From contig NZ_WTWY01000002.1 in NCBI RefSeq assembly GCF_009870825.1, forward strand, positions 434,001 through 498,000: a stretch of 64,000 nucleotides of DNA, written 5' to 3'. How positions within the stretch are numbered: position 1 is the first letter of the stretch; each line of letters begins with the position of its first letter. Of the stretch, positions 40,561 through 49,014 are shown in pieces. The position numbers were made by a program, and so were the translations under genes. The notes under the pieces were generated by a model that was given only the letters and a program-made list of their open reading frames with translations, made no database searches and was not told the origin of the DNA. This DNA comes from Paenibacillus sp. USDA918EY (GTDB lineage: Bacteria > Bacillota > Bacilli > Paenibacillales > Paenibacillaceae).

Positions 40561-42948
40561 TTATTTAACGTTTACGACCACCTTCGTCGACTTGCCGCCA
40601 AACGAAACGGTAATCGTCGCCTTGCCCTTGCCCGTCGCCTTCACCACGCCGTCCTTGACCGTTGCGGTCAGGATGCGGGAGGATTTCCACAGCGCCGGCT
40701 TCGACACGTCTGTCTCGCTTCCGTCGTTGTACGTGGCCGTCGCGATCAGATTGAAGGTTTGGCCGACGCTCATGTTCAGGTTGACTTCGTTCGTTTGCAA
40801 ATATTTCAGGACGTCCACTTCCACCGGAATGCGGACGGTTTTGTTGGCGTATTTGGCCGTAATCGTCGTTTTGCCGCTGTCCATCGCCGTGATTTTGCCG
40901 TTTACGACGGAAGCCACCTTGTAATTGGAGCTTTTCCATTCGGCTTTATCGCTCACGTCTTTCGTAGAGCCGTCGCTGAACGTTACCGTAACGGTCGCGT
41001 TTGCGGTTTTGTCCTTCGCGCTGCCGGCCGTTTTCAATAACACGAAATCTACGTTGGCGTCGATCTTCGAAATGACGTCGACTTCGACCTGCACGGTGAC
41101 TTTTTTGCCGCCGTATTCGGCGGTAATCGTCGTTTTGCCGCTCTTCATGCCCGTTACGACGCCTTCGCCGTCAACGCTGGCTACCGAAGGATTGCCCGAT
41201 TTCCAGGTTGCCCTTTTGTTCAGACCGTCCGGCGATTCCGGATCGTCCACCGCCGTCAGGTCGATTTTCTTCTTGTCGCCGGTCGACATAATGATCAGGC
41301 TTTGCGGAGAGGTCAATTCGCTGACGAGTCCTACCTCAACGGTCAGCGTATACGTTTTTCCTTCGTATTTGGCGGTAATCGTCGCCGTGCCCGTGCCAAC
41401 GCCCGTCACGACGCCGTTTTCGTCCACCTTGGCGATGTCTTCCTTGCTGGAGCTCCATTCGGCTTTATCCGTTACCTGTTCCGCCGGTTGGCCTGCGCCG
41501 TAATCCAGCACGATGCTTGCCTGGTACGTTCCGTTTACCTTCAAGGAAACCTTTTTCGAGGAAAGCTCGGTTTTCAAAGGCATGTCCACCGCAACATGGG
41601 TTTTCACGCTCACGCCGCCATAAGTCGCCGTGATGTCCGCTTCGCCTTTTTTATAGGCCGTCAAATACCCGTTCGAGACATAAACGACATCTTCCTTGCT
41701 GGATTTCCACTGCGCTTTGTCATGCACCGGTTTGGTCTCGCCGTTGGCGTATGTTGCATTCAGCTCAATCTGATACGTTTTTTTCCCGTTCAAACTCAAA
41801 GCAACGTCCTCCACCATGTCGAGATGGCGTGGAACGTCGACGTCGACGTTGATCGTCACGCTTTTATCGCCGTATTTGGCCGTAATGACCGCCGTACCCG
41901 GCGAATTGGCCGTCACCGCGCCCTGTTTCACGAATACCACTTGCTCGTTGCTGGAAGTCCACGTTGCATCTTTTGTCACGTCTACCGCGCCTTTGTCCGG
42001 ATACACGGCCTCCAGCTTAATCGGATTCGGAAGCGAGTCCTTGGCGTGCAGGAAGATGTTCTGCTCGCTGGCCTGCAAACGGATCGCCTTGTCAACGTCC
42101 ACTTGGATGGTCGCGGTCTGCGTGCCGTATTTTGCCGTAATGGTCGCCGTACCCGGGCCGTAAGCGGTGATTTCGCCTTTAATGACGTCCGCTACTTCCG
42201 CGTTGCTGGTGGACCACTCGGCTTGCGCCGACACGTCGTTCTTCACGTTGCCATCGGGATATGTAGCTTTCAGCTTGATTTGAACCGGTTTGTTTTCGCT
42301 CAGCAGCATCGATACCTGCGTTGTGCTTGGGTCCAAGCGTTTGACCACTTCGACGCTGACCGGAATGGTCGCCGATTGTCTGCCGTAAGTGGCCGTAATG
42401 GTCGCCGTGCCCGGACCGATCGGCGTCACCTTGCCGTTCACGACCGAAACCACGCTGCCGTCGTCCACGGTCCAGTCCGCTTTGTTCGAAGCGTCCTTGT
42501 CCTCAGAGTTGTCCGTATAAGTTGCGGTCAGATGGATCGTCGGGCTGTCGCCCATTTTCAGATCAAGCTTCTGCACGTCTTTCGTGAGCGCCTTGACCTT
42601 TTTCGTCACGTTGACCTGCACCGATTCGGTTTCATTGCCGTAAACGACCGAAATCGTCGAGGTGCCTTCCCCTACCGCGGTAATCGTGCCGTTATAAACG
42701 GTGGCCACCGCGTTGTTTTTACTGCTCCAATTTGCTTTTATCGTCACATTTTCGGTTGAATTGTCCTTATAAACGCCCGTCGCCGTCACAGAAGCCGAAT
42801 CGCCGATCTCCAGCGTAACCTGGGATTTCGATAGAACCAGCTTGGTCAAATCGGCCACCGTGTTCGCAGCCATGCTGACCCCTGAATATGCCATGCACAA
42901 TACGAGCACAAGCAGCATGGCAAGCATCTTTTGAAGCTTCTTCTGCAA
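40561..42948 (-). CDS. secreted surface protein with nine Big_2-like (bacterial Ig) repeats
   Basis: 795 residues. The start is a TTG at 42948 with GGAGGG eight bases upstream; the open frame extends 16 codons further without a ribosome site. The signal peptide has the core MLAMLLVLVLCMAYSGVSMA. Nine beta-sandwich repeats of 75-85 residues follow, each with a W(K/S)SSN-x-x-VA-x-V strand and a GPGTATITAKYG-type closing strand, typical of Big_2 cell-surface modules. No LPxTG motif, membrane anchor or S-layer homology domain is visible, so attachment is unclear. Nearby envelope genes suggest an adhesive or structural role. It is transcribed alone. Confidence 0.9.
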   Translation of the reverse strand: MQKKLQKMLAMLLVLVLCMAYSGVSMAANTVADLTKLVLSKSQVTLEIGDSASVTATGVYKDNSTENVTIKANWSSKNNAVATVYNGTITAVGEGTSTISVVYGNETESVQVNVTKKVKALTKDVQKLDLKMGDSPTIHLTATYTDNSEDKDASNKADWTVDDGSVVSVVNGKVTPIGPGTATITATYGRQSATIPVSVEVVKRLDPSTTQVSMLLSENKPVQIKLKATYPDGNVKNDVSAQAEWSTSNAEVADVIKGEITAYGPGTATITAKYGTQTATIQVDVDKAIRLQASEQNIFLHAKDSLPNPIKLEAVYPDKGAVDVTKDATWTSSNEQVVFVKQGAVTANSPGTAVITAKYGDKSVTINVDVDVPRHLDMVEDVALSLNGKKTYQIELNATYANGETKPVHDKAQWKSSKEDVVYVSNGYLTAYKKGEADITATYGGVSVKTHVAVDMPLKTELSSKKVSLKVNGTYQASIVLDYGAGQPAEQVTDKAEWSSSKEDIAKVDENGVVTGVGTGTATITAKYEGKTYTLTVEVGLVSELTSPQSLIIMSTGDKKKIDLTAVDDPESPDGLNKRATWKSGNPSVASVDGEGVVTGMKSGKTTITAEYGGKKVTVQVEVDVISKIDANVDFVLLKTAGSAKDKTANATVTVTFSDGSTKDVSDKAEWKSSNYKVASVVNGKITAMDSGKTTITAKYANKTVRIPVEVDVLKYLQTNEVNLNMSVGQTFNLIATATYNDGSETDVSKPALWKSSRILTATVKDGVVKATGKGKATITVSFGGKSTKVVVNVK

Positions 42949-43180
42949 TGTTAATTCCCTCCAATTCCGTTTTGATATAAGCACATCATACCTCACATAT
43001 CGGCCGCGCGGGCGTCGAATGTTAGGTTTTTTGAATGTTTTTCGGTTTTTTTCAGAATATGGGAGGAATTTGTCGGATTTTCACCTTTTGTGTTTGCAAG
43101 ATTTTCAAGCGTCAAATGTCCATTTTGCTGGCAACTATCCGGCAAAATCAGCGTCTATATTCATATGGAGGTGCCAACCG

Positions 43181-44236
43181 ATGATCACAACCGACCATCC
43201 AATCGCGAGTCTGGCCGAGGAGCTGGTCCGAAAACATTTCGGCCGAAAATCCCCGTTAACCGTCACGATCGGCATTCTGGAACATGGAAACCAATATTGC
43301 TTTGGGCAAGGGGGGCCCCATGGCTTCGATTATGCTTCCGCCATATACGAGGCCGCATCCATTACCAAGGCTTTTACGAACACGCTGCTGTTTATTCTCG
43401 AACGGCAAGGCAAGCTAAAATTAACGGACACCGTCGGAAAATACATACCTGAATGCGAGCCGAACCCCGAGGTCTGCCGGATTACCCTTGAACAGCTGGG
43501 AACACACACTTCCGGGCTCCCCCGGCTGCCCGCGGGCTTAAAGTACGTAAAGACGGACAAACTGAACCCTTACCAGCATTACGACGAAGAGCATCTGCTA
43601 AAGGATTTGCTGACCTGCAAACCGCAGGCGCCGGGGCATTTCGAATATTCCAATCTGGGCGCCGGGCTTCTCGGGTACATTTTGGCCCGCTGTACGGGCC
43701 GGAGCCTGGAGGAGCTTGTACGCGAGGAAATCTGCGGCCCTCTGTTTATGGAGGATACCGCGTTCCGTCTGCGTCCCGACCAGCAGCAGAGATTCCTGCC
43801 CGTTTATACGGCCAACGGCAAGCCCGTCCCCCATTGGGACCACGGCGTGCTGGAGGGAGCCGGCGGGCTGCGGACCACGGCCCGGGATTTGCTGCAGTTC
43901 GCCAAGGCCAACGTCGGCATGGGGGCCGCACCCGTCACCGCCGCCATGAAGGAAACCCATCGGCCCAGACATCGTCTCCGCCGCAGCGACGAAGCGGGCA
44001 TGGGATGGATGATCCGGACCGGCGTCTATCACGACAAGGTGCACTGGCACAACGGCGGGACCTTCGGATCGAGCGGCTTTATCGGTTTTCACAAGGAGAA
44101 AAATATGGCGGTGATCGTTCTGGCGAACAACGGCAGCTTTGCGCTCAGGCCTTTTTCCATTCTCCGCCCCCAAAAAAGCCATGTCGAAGACATCGGCTTC
44201 GAGCTGCTCAAGGTGATGACCAAGACGATTGATTAA
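43181..44236 (+). CDS. beta-lactamase-type serine hydrolase (class C / penicillin-binding fold)
   Basis: 351 residues. The catalytic Ser-x-x-Lys is SITK (60-63). A FEYSN segment gives the Tyr-x-Asn motif, and WHNGGTFGSSG the KTG-equivalent (His-x-Gly form). No signal peptide, so it may be a cytoplasmic esterase or peptidase rather than an antibiotic-resistance enzyme. A GGAGG site lies about nine bases before the ATG at 43181; a longer in-frame extension is AT-rich and lacks a ribosome site. Single gene, divergent from the Big_2 gene, ending at a terminator shared with the DsbA-like gene. Confidence 0.88.
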   Translation: MITTDHPIASLAEELVRKHFGRKSPLTVTIGILEHGNQYCFGQGGPHGFDYASAIYEAASITKAFTNTLLFILERQGKLKLTDTVGKYIPECEPNPEVCRITLEQLGTHTSGLPRLPAGLKYVKTDKLNPYQHYDEEHLLKDLLTCKPQAPGHFEYSNLGAGLLGYILARCTGRSLEELVREEICGPLFMEDTAFRLRPDQQQRFLPVYTANGKPVPHWDHGVLEGAGGLRTTARDLLQFAKANVGMGAAPVTAAMKETHRPRHRLRRSDEAGMGWMIRTGVYHDKVHWHNGGTFGSSGFIGFHKEKNMAVIVLANNGSFALRPFSILRPQKSHVEDIGFELLKVMTKTID

Positions 44237-44261
44237 AAGTCTGTTTTGTCGTTTGCATACA

Positions 44262-44320
44262 AAAAAGGAAGCCCTTCCTGCCGCTTCGCGATGAAGCGCC
44301 AGGAAGGAAGCTTCCTTTTT
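44262..44320. terminator. bidirectional terminator, serine hydrolase / DsbA-like gene
   Basis: Long stem of AAAAAGGAAGC and CCTTCCTG arms paired with CAGGAAGG and GCTTCCTTTTT, with an inner GCTTC/GAAGC hairpin. Confidence 0.85.
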
Positions 44321-44336
44321 GCCGTTCAAGTCGGTA

Positions 44337-45050
44337 TTACTTTTTGTCCGCCGGCAGCGCGCAGGAACCGTCCTTGCACGCCAGATCGTCCGAACCGCCT
44401 ACCATTTTCAGCGGGTGGTCTTCTTTCCAAATTTCGTTCAGCGCGTTCGTGAACACTTCCTCCGGCTGGGCGCCGGAAATGCCGTATTTTTGGTTCACGA
44501 CGAAAAACGGCACGCCGGAGATGCCAAGCTTCGACGCCTGGCCTTCATCCTCGCGGACATCGGCTTGATAGGCGTCGCTTTCGAGCACGTCGGCCGCGGC
44601 CTTCGCATCGAGCCCGATTTCCCCGGCCAGGCGCGCCAGAACCGCACGGTCGCCCAAAAGTTCCGAATCCGTGAAATAGGCTTTAAACAGGCGCTCCGTC
44701 ATCTCGTAACGTTTGCCGAATTCGCCTGCCCAATGCGTCAAGCGGTGCGCGTCCAGCATATTCGTCGGCTTCATCGTATCGAAGCGGTACGTCAGCCCTA
44801 CCGTTTTCGCCTGCTCGGTCATATTGTCGTTCATCTCTTTGGCGCGTTCATAACTCATGCCGTACTTCGACGCCAAAATCGCGTGCATGTCTTTATCGTT
44901 AACACGCGGCGCGTTAGGGTCAAGCTCGAAGCTGCGGAACACCACTTCCACTTCGTCTTTATGCTCAAAACCTTCCAATGCCGCTTCGAAACGCCGTTTC
45001 CCGATATAGCAGAACGGGCACGCAAAATCGGACCATACTTCAACTTTCAT
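44337..45050 (-). CDS. DsbA-family oxidoreductase (FrnE-like)
   Basis: 237 residues. A thioredoxin fold with a helical insertion and CPFC (11-14) as the redox-active pair; cis-proline segment GVPFFVV late in the fold. FrnE-type proteins are cytosolic disulfide isomerases or oxidoreductases linked to stress tolerance. No signal peptide. A C-terminal Cys pair (LACKDGSC) may act as a second thiol site. GAGGAGG lies seven bases before the ATG. Its upstream region carries a 20-bp inverted repeat that may be a regulatory site. Single gene. Confidence 0.92.
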   Translation of the reverse strand: MKVEVWSDFACPFCYIGKRRFEAALEGFEHKDEVEVVFRSFELDPNAPRVNDKDMHAILASKYGMSYERAKEMNDNMTEQAKTVGLTYRFDTMKPTNMLDAHRLTHWAGEFGKRYEMTERLFKAYFTDSELLGDRAVLARLAGEIGLDAKAAADVLESDAYQADVREDEGQASKLGISGVPFFVVNQKYGISGAQPEEVFTNALNEIWKEDHPLKMVGGSDDLACKDGSCALPADKK

Positions 45051-45088
45051 GTCGTCATCCTCCTCGAAATGGTAAACTTAGATTTGAC

Positions 45089-45182
45089 TATATAGATTGA
45101 ATTAAAGTAAGTCACATCTTTGAAACGGATATTCCCTGTGGATCAAGAAATGACAAGTAAAAACTTTAATTCATTCTATATA
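45089..45182. repeat. 20-bp inverted repeat upstream of the DsbA-like gene
   Basis: The arm at 45089-45108 (TATATAGATTGAATTAAAGT) and the arm at 45163-45182 are inverted with one mismatch, separated by 54 bases. The stretch 45051-45365 otherwise holds no gene I can support. Could be paired operator sites, or a stem in the leader of the DsbA-like gene. Confidence 0.6.
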
Positions 45183-45365
45183 ACTGATACTTTTTTATGC
45201 ACAGTACAACCCAAAAAGAAAGGCGGATTTCCCCGCCGACTAACTGTAACTATTGTATTTACATTATATAATGGCCGACCGGTTTATGCAACTTGGGAAC
45301 TGCCCACCAGACAGCGCCTTCTTTTCTTATATCGCAATTTATGACGCCACTTATATCGCGGCCTG

Positions 45366-46775
45366 TTAACCGGTTGTCGCCGCCGCTTCAGGCACCGGTT
45401 CCGGCTCCGTAGGCGCAACAAGCGCATGCCGCTCCCAAGCCCGGCTTTTCCAGCGGAAATACATGATGACGGCGCGCGTCCATTCATCCGCCGCGATCGC
45501 CAGCCATACGCCGGCCAAACCGAGATGAAGGCGGAACACCAGGAAATACCCGAGCGGCAGCGACATGCAGACCATGGAAATAAGCCCCATGTACACCGGG
45601 AAACGGGCATCGCCGGAGGCGCGTAGCGAGTTGATGATGACGATGTTCACCGTCCGCCCCGTTTCCAGCAAGATGCTGAGCAGAATGACCTGCGCTCCCA
45701 TGCGAATAATCGCCAGGTTGTCGGTAAACAGGCCCATGAGCGGAGTACGGAACGCAATGACGATCAGGTCGATGACGACGGTCGCGGCCAGAGCCCATTT
45801 CACGCTTTGAAACACCCGTGTATAGGCGTCCTGGTTGCGGCGCGAGCCGACGTAATGGCCGACGATGATCGCCGTCCCCATGCCGATCGCCATGCTGAAC
45901 AAATAAATATACATCGAAATATTGTTGGCGTACTGGCGCGTGGCCATCGCTTCGGCGCCCAGATAAGTCGCATACATCGTAAACACGAGCTGGCAGCTCT
46001 GATAAACAATGCTTTCAAACGCAGACGGAATGCCGATGCCGAGAATTTTGCGGACGTAGTCCTTGGATAAACGAACGTAAAATCTCCACTCGACCCGCAC
46101 CTCCATAATCCGGTACAGCAGCCACAAAAACATGCCGAAACAAATGAACCGGCTGAAAACCGTCGATATGGCGGCACCTTCCACGCCCAACGCGGGAAAA
46201 CCGAAATGTCCGAAAATCAGCACGTAGTTTCCTCCGACATGGATAAGGTTCATCAAAAACGAAACGACCATCGTTTCTTTCGTAAAACCGTGCGTACGAA
46301 TCGTAGCGGCGAGCGCGTTGATGAGCGCCTGCAGGAATATCCCGCCCCCGACGATTTTCATATACGAGTGCGCATATTCAAAAATATCCCCTTGAACGTG
46401 GAGCAGCTTCAGCATGACCCCCCCGAACGCAATAAACACGACGCTCAGGATAAGCCCGACAGCGAGGTTCAACGTCAGCGCGTTACCGGTAACCTGGGCG
46501 GCTTCAAGCTTTTTCCTCGACCCCAAATATTGGGCGACGACGATGGAGGCCCCGGTTCCGATGACTTCGAGGACGAGAATGGCGATCGACATGATTTGGT
46601 TGGCGGCCCCTACCCCGGATACGGCGTCGTCCGACACCGAACTGAGCATAAACGTATCCACGGTGCCCATCAGCATAAACAGAAACAATTCCAAAAAGAT
46701 GGGCCAGGTTAAACGCACAAGGCTGAGACGTTTGGATTCTGACGCTTCTGATAATTCCTTCGAATGCGCGGTCAT
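45366..46775 (-). CDS. MATE family efflux transporter
   Basis: 469 residues, 12 hydrophobic segments. RLTWPIFLELFLFMLMGTVD is helix 1 and LRASGDARFPVY the loop of the second half; AANQIMSIAILVLEVIGTGA matches the NorM/DinF-type substrate path. A polar Pro/Glu-rich tail (about 455-469) ends the protein. Expected role: sodium- or proton-driven export of toxic compounds. Not closely similar to the MATE protein at 15560-16990, so not a recent duplicate. Single gene, upstream of the sugar ABC operon and divergent from it. Confidence 0.9.
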   Translation of the reverse strand: MTAHSKELSEASESKRLSLVRLTWPIFLELFLFMLMGTVDTFMLSSVSDDAVSGVGAANQIMSIAILVLEVIGTGASIVVAQYLGSRKKLEAAQVTGNALTLNLAVGLILSVVFIAFGGVMLKLLHVQGDIFEYAHSYMKIVGGGIFLQALINALAATIRTHGFTKETMVVSFLMNLIHVGGNYVLIFGHFGFPALGVEGAAISTVFSRFICFGMFLWLLYRIMEVRVEWRFYVRLSKDYVRKILGIGIPSAFESIVYQSCQLVFTMYATYLGAEAMATRQYANNISMYIYLFSMAIGMGTAIIVGHYVGSRRNQDAYTRVFQSVKWALAATVVIDLIVIAFRTPLMGLFTDNLAIIRMGAQVILLSILLETGRTVNIVIINSLRASGDARFPVYMGLISMVCMSLPLGYFLVFRLHLGLAGVWLAIAADEWTRAVIMYFRWKSRAWERHALVAPTEPEPVPEAAATTG

Positions 46776-47009
46776 GAGTCAGAAATCACCTTGCTTCCTA
46801 ATAGTAAAATAAATTAAAACAATGGTATGTTAGCACACTTTTCATAAGATTACATTCCTTTCATGTAAATTTCATTTTAACAATTTTTAAGAAAACGGTT
46901 GCCTGGAAAAATCATGAAAACCCGCGCCGCATCGGCCTTTTCCGCATGGTCGGGCAAGGCTTGGCCGCAGACGCCAACGGCAGCGCTTACAAAGGCGGCA
47001 AAAAAAGTG

Positions 47010-47038
47010 TTGATAATTGGAAAATCATCCTCTATGAT
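47010..47038 (+). promoter_or_regulatory. candidate promoter of the sugar ABC operon
   Basis: -35 TTGATA, 17-base spacer, -10 TATGAT, about 145 bases before the first permease. A second -10-like TATAAT at 47146 overlaps an operator-like site. Confidence 0.5.
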
Positions 47039-47063
47039 TATGTCATCAGGCCGGACTCAAAAA

Positions 47064-47077
47064 TTAAAGCACTTTAA
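47064..47077. promoter_or_regulatory. LacI-type operator candidate 1
   Basis: TTAAAG-CA-CTTTAA, a near-perfect 14-bp palindrome downstream of the promoter at 47010, the placement expected for repression by the LacI protein of the same operon. Confidence 0.45.
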
Positions 47078-47136
47078 CTTTTGGATGTCATAACCCTCTA
47101 AAAACAAACATAATATAGTGAATTTTATCCCGAAAG

Positions 47137-47150
47137 TTAAAGCGTTATAA
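47137..47150. promoter_or_regulatory. LacI-type operator candidate 2
   Basis: TTAAAGC-GTTATAA shares the TTAAAGC half-site and has the central CG step of LacI operators. It overlaps a TATAAT box and lies 73 bases after candidate 1, so looping is possible. Confidence 0.4.
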
Positions 47151-47181
47151 TTTTAAGAATAAAAGAAAGGTTGGTGTTTCC

Positions 47182-48072
47182 GTGACTCACCGCGAAAGCC
47201 GGCGGCAGACCTTGTACATGTACCTTTTCATCTCTCCATGGCTGATCGGATTTCTGGTATTCGCCTTGTATCCGATTTTGTCATCGCTTTATTACAGCTT
47301 CACGGACTATGACATCATTCACCCGCCGAAATTTGTCGGACTCGCCAATTACGCCGAGATGCTGCATAACGACCTGTTTTGGAAGTCGGTTGTGGTGACG
47401 GTGCGGTATACGTTCATCAGCGTGCCGATCCAGCTGCTTTTGGCGCTCGGCTTTGCGCTCCTGCTCAACCAGAAAATACCGTTCCGCGGCTTTTTCCGCA
47501 CCGCCATGTATTTTCCGAGCATGGTTTCCGGCGTGGCGATGTCGCTCCTGTGGTACTGGATTTTCAATCCTTCGATCGGGCTGTTCAACTACGTGCTGTC
47601 CTGGTTCGGCATCAAGGGCCCGGCGTGGCTCATGAGTCCGGACTACGCGCTGTACGCGCTGATGATCATGTCCTTCTGGACGGCGGGCTCCGGCATGATT
47701 TTGTTCCTCGCAGGACTGCAGGGCGTGCCCGCAAGCCTGGTCGAAGCCGCCAAGCTTGACGGCGCGGGACGCTTCCGGATTTTCCTGAACGTGACGCTTC
47801 CGATGATTTCGCCGGTGCTTCTGTTCCAGCTCATCATGGGGATCATCGACTCCTTCCAGGTGTTTACCCAAGCGTATGTCATGACCCAAGGGGGACCGAA
47901 CTATTCGACCTGGTTCTATGTGTATAACCTGTACACCAGCGCCTTCAAGGAATACCGGGCCGGATACTCTTCCGCGCTGGCATGGGTGCTGCTGGTCGTC
48001 GTCATGGTGTTTACGGCCCTGATCATGAAATTTTCGAACCGATATGTCCACTATGAAGGAGGCGGACGCTAG
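47182..48072 (+). CDS. sugar ABC transporter permease, MalF/UgpA type
   Basis: 296 residues, six hydrophobic segments, of the carbohydrate-uptake-1 (CUT1) family. The EAA-like cytoplasmic loop reads EAAKLDGAGRFRIFLNVTLP, which docks the ATPase. The start codon is GTG at 47182, with AAAGG upstream. First gene of the plus-strand sugar operon; the second permease starts two bases after its stop. No ATPase gene is in the operon, so a shared MsmX-type ATPase encoded elsewhere must drive it, as is usual for CUT1 systems in Bacillus. Confidence 0.92.
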   Translation: MTHRESRRQTLYMYLFISPWLIGFLVFALYPILSSLYYSFTDYDIIHPPKFVGLANYAEMLHNDLFWKSVVVTVRYTFISVPIQLLLALGFALLLNQKIPFRGFFRTAMYFPSMVSGVAMSLLWYWIFNPSIGLFNYVLSWFGIKGPAWLMSPDYALYALMIMSFWTAGSGMILFLAGLQGVPASLVEAAKLDGAGRFRIFLNVTLPMISPVLLFQLIMGIIDSFQVFTQAYVMTQGGPNYSTWFYVYNLYTSAFKEYRAGYSSALAWVLLVVVMVFTALIMKFSNRYVHYEGGGR

Positions 48073-48073
48073 A

Positions 48074-48958
48074 ATGAGTACGATCCCGGCTGCAGGCCCG
48101 CAAAGGGCGTCATCCCGGACCCGAACCCGGCGCAAAATCGACGGGGTCCGCATCGCCAGCTTTATCGCCCTGCTCGTCACCACCTTTCTGATGTTGTTGC
48201 CGCTGTTCTTTATGGTCTCCACCTCGCTCAAATCGAAAAAGGAGCTGCTGAAGTTTCCTCCGTCCTTTTTGCCGGAGTCGTGGCAGTGGAGCAACTATAA
48301 GGAAATTTTCGAAACGCTGAACTTCGGCCAGATGTACATGAACAGCTTGATCATCGGCGTTTTGACCGTCTTCGGCACGCTGCTTTCGTCGGCTCTGGCG
48401 GCGTACGGTTTTTCGAGATACCGGGGCAAAGGCAAAAACCTGTGGTTCATGCTGATGCTCAGCACGATGATGCTCCCTTATCCGGCGATCATGATCCCGC
48501 AATTCATTCTCTTTTCCAAGCTGAACTGGCTGGATACGTTTTTGCCGCTCGTCGTGCCCGCGTTTTTCGGATCGGCGTACAACATCTTTTTGCTGAGGCA
48601 GTTTTTTTCGACGCTGCCGGAGGAGCTGTTCGACGCGGGGCGCATCGACGGCTGCGGCGAGCTGCGCATGTGGCGGCAAATCGCCCTTCCGCTTTCGGGA
48701 CCGGCGCTTGCGACCGTCGCCATTTTTGCCTTCATTTACAGCTGGAACGACCTTTTGACGCCCGTGCTCTACTTAAGCTCATCGGATAAATTCACGCTTC
48801 CGGTCGGCATGTCTTCCTTTACCTCGTCCCGTTTCCGCATTCCGCCTTGGCATCTGCTGATGGTCGCCTCCGTGCTGGCCATGCTGCCGATCGTCACCCT
48901 GTTTGCGGTAGCCCAAAAGCGGTTCGTCGAAGGAATCGTGCTCACAGGCATCAAGTAA
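48074..48958 (+). CDS. sugar ABC transporter permease, MalG/UgpE type
   Basis: 294 residues with six hydrophobic segments and the EAA-like loop ELFDAGRIDGCGELRMWRQI. It pairs with the MalF-type permease to form the membrane channel. I chose the ATG at 48074 with GGAGG 11 bases upstream inside the end of the first permease gene. The Arg-rich N-terminus (RTRTRRK) is cytosolic. A short GC hairpin (48966-48981) separates it from the binding-protein gene and may protect the transcript or tune the ratio of the products. Confidence 0.92.
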   Translation: MSTIPAAGPQRASSRTRTRRKIDGVRIASFIALLVTTFLMLLPLFFMVSTSLKSKKELLKFPPSFLPESWQWSNYKEIFETLNFGQMYMNSLIIGVLTVFGTLLSSALAAYGFSRYRGKGKNLWFMLMLSTMMLPYPAIMIPQFILFSKLNWLDTFLPLVVPAFFGSAYNIFLLRQFFSTLPEELFDAGRIDGCGELRMWRQIALPLSGPALATVAIFAFIYSWNDLLTPVLYLSSSDKFTLPVGMSSFTSSRFRIPPWHLLMVASVLAMLPIVTLFAVAQKRFVEGIVLTGIK

Positions 48959-48965
48959 AGGCCCC

Positions 48966-48981
48966 GCCGCCAGGAGGCGGC
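48966..48981 (+). other. intergenic hairpin between permease and binding protein
   Basis: GCCGCC-AGGA-GGCGGC, six GC pairs with a four-base loop and no T run. A likely RNA-stability element rather than a terminator. Confidence 0.5.
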
Positions 48982-49014
48982 AACGACTCTTGAATAAGAT
49001 GGGGGATACCGTTC

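Larger units (their letters stand above)
46916..47077 (+). pseudogene. possible C-terminal gene remnant
   Basis: A 53-codon open stretch without its own start or ribosome site, in GC-richer sequence than its flanks. The frame reads like the end of a protein (GLAADANGSAYKGGKKSVDN, then WKIILYDYVIRPDSKIKAL and a stop). I do not recognise the parent family. It may be chance; the nearby promoter overlaps it. The rest of 46776-47181 holds promoters and operator-like sites only. Confidence 0.3.
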
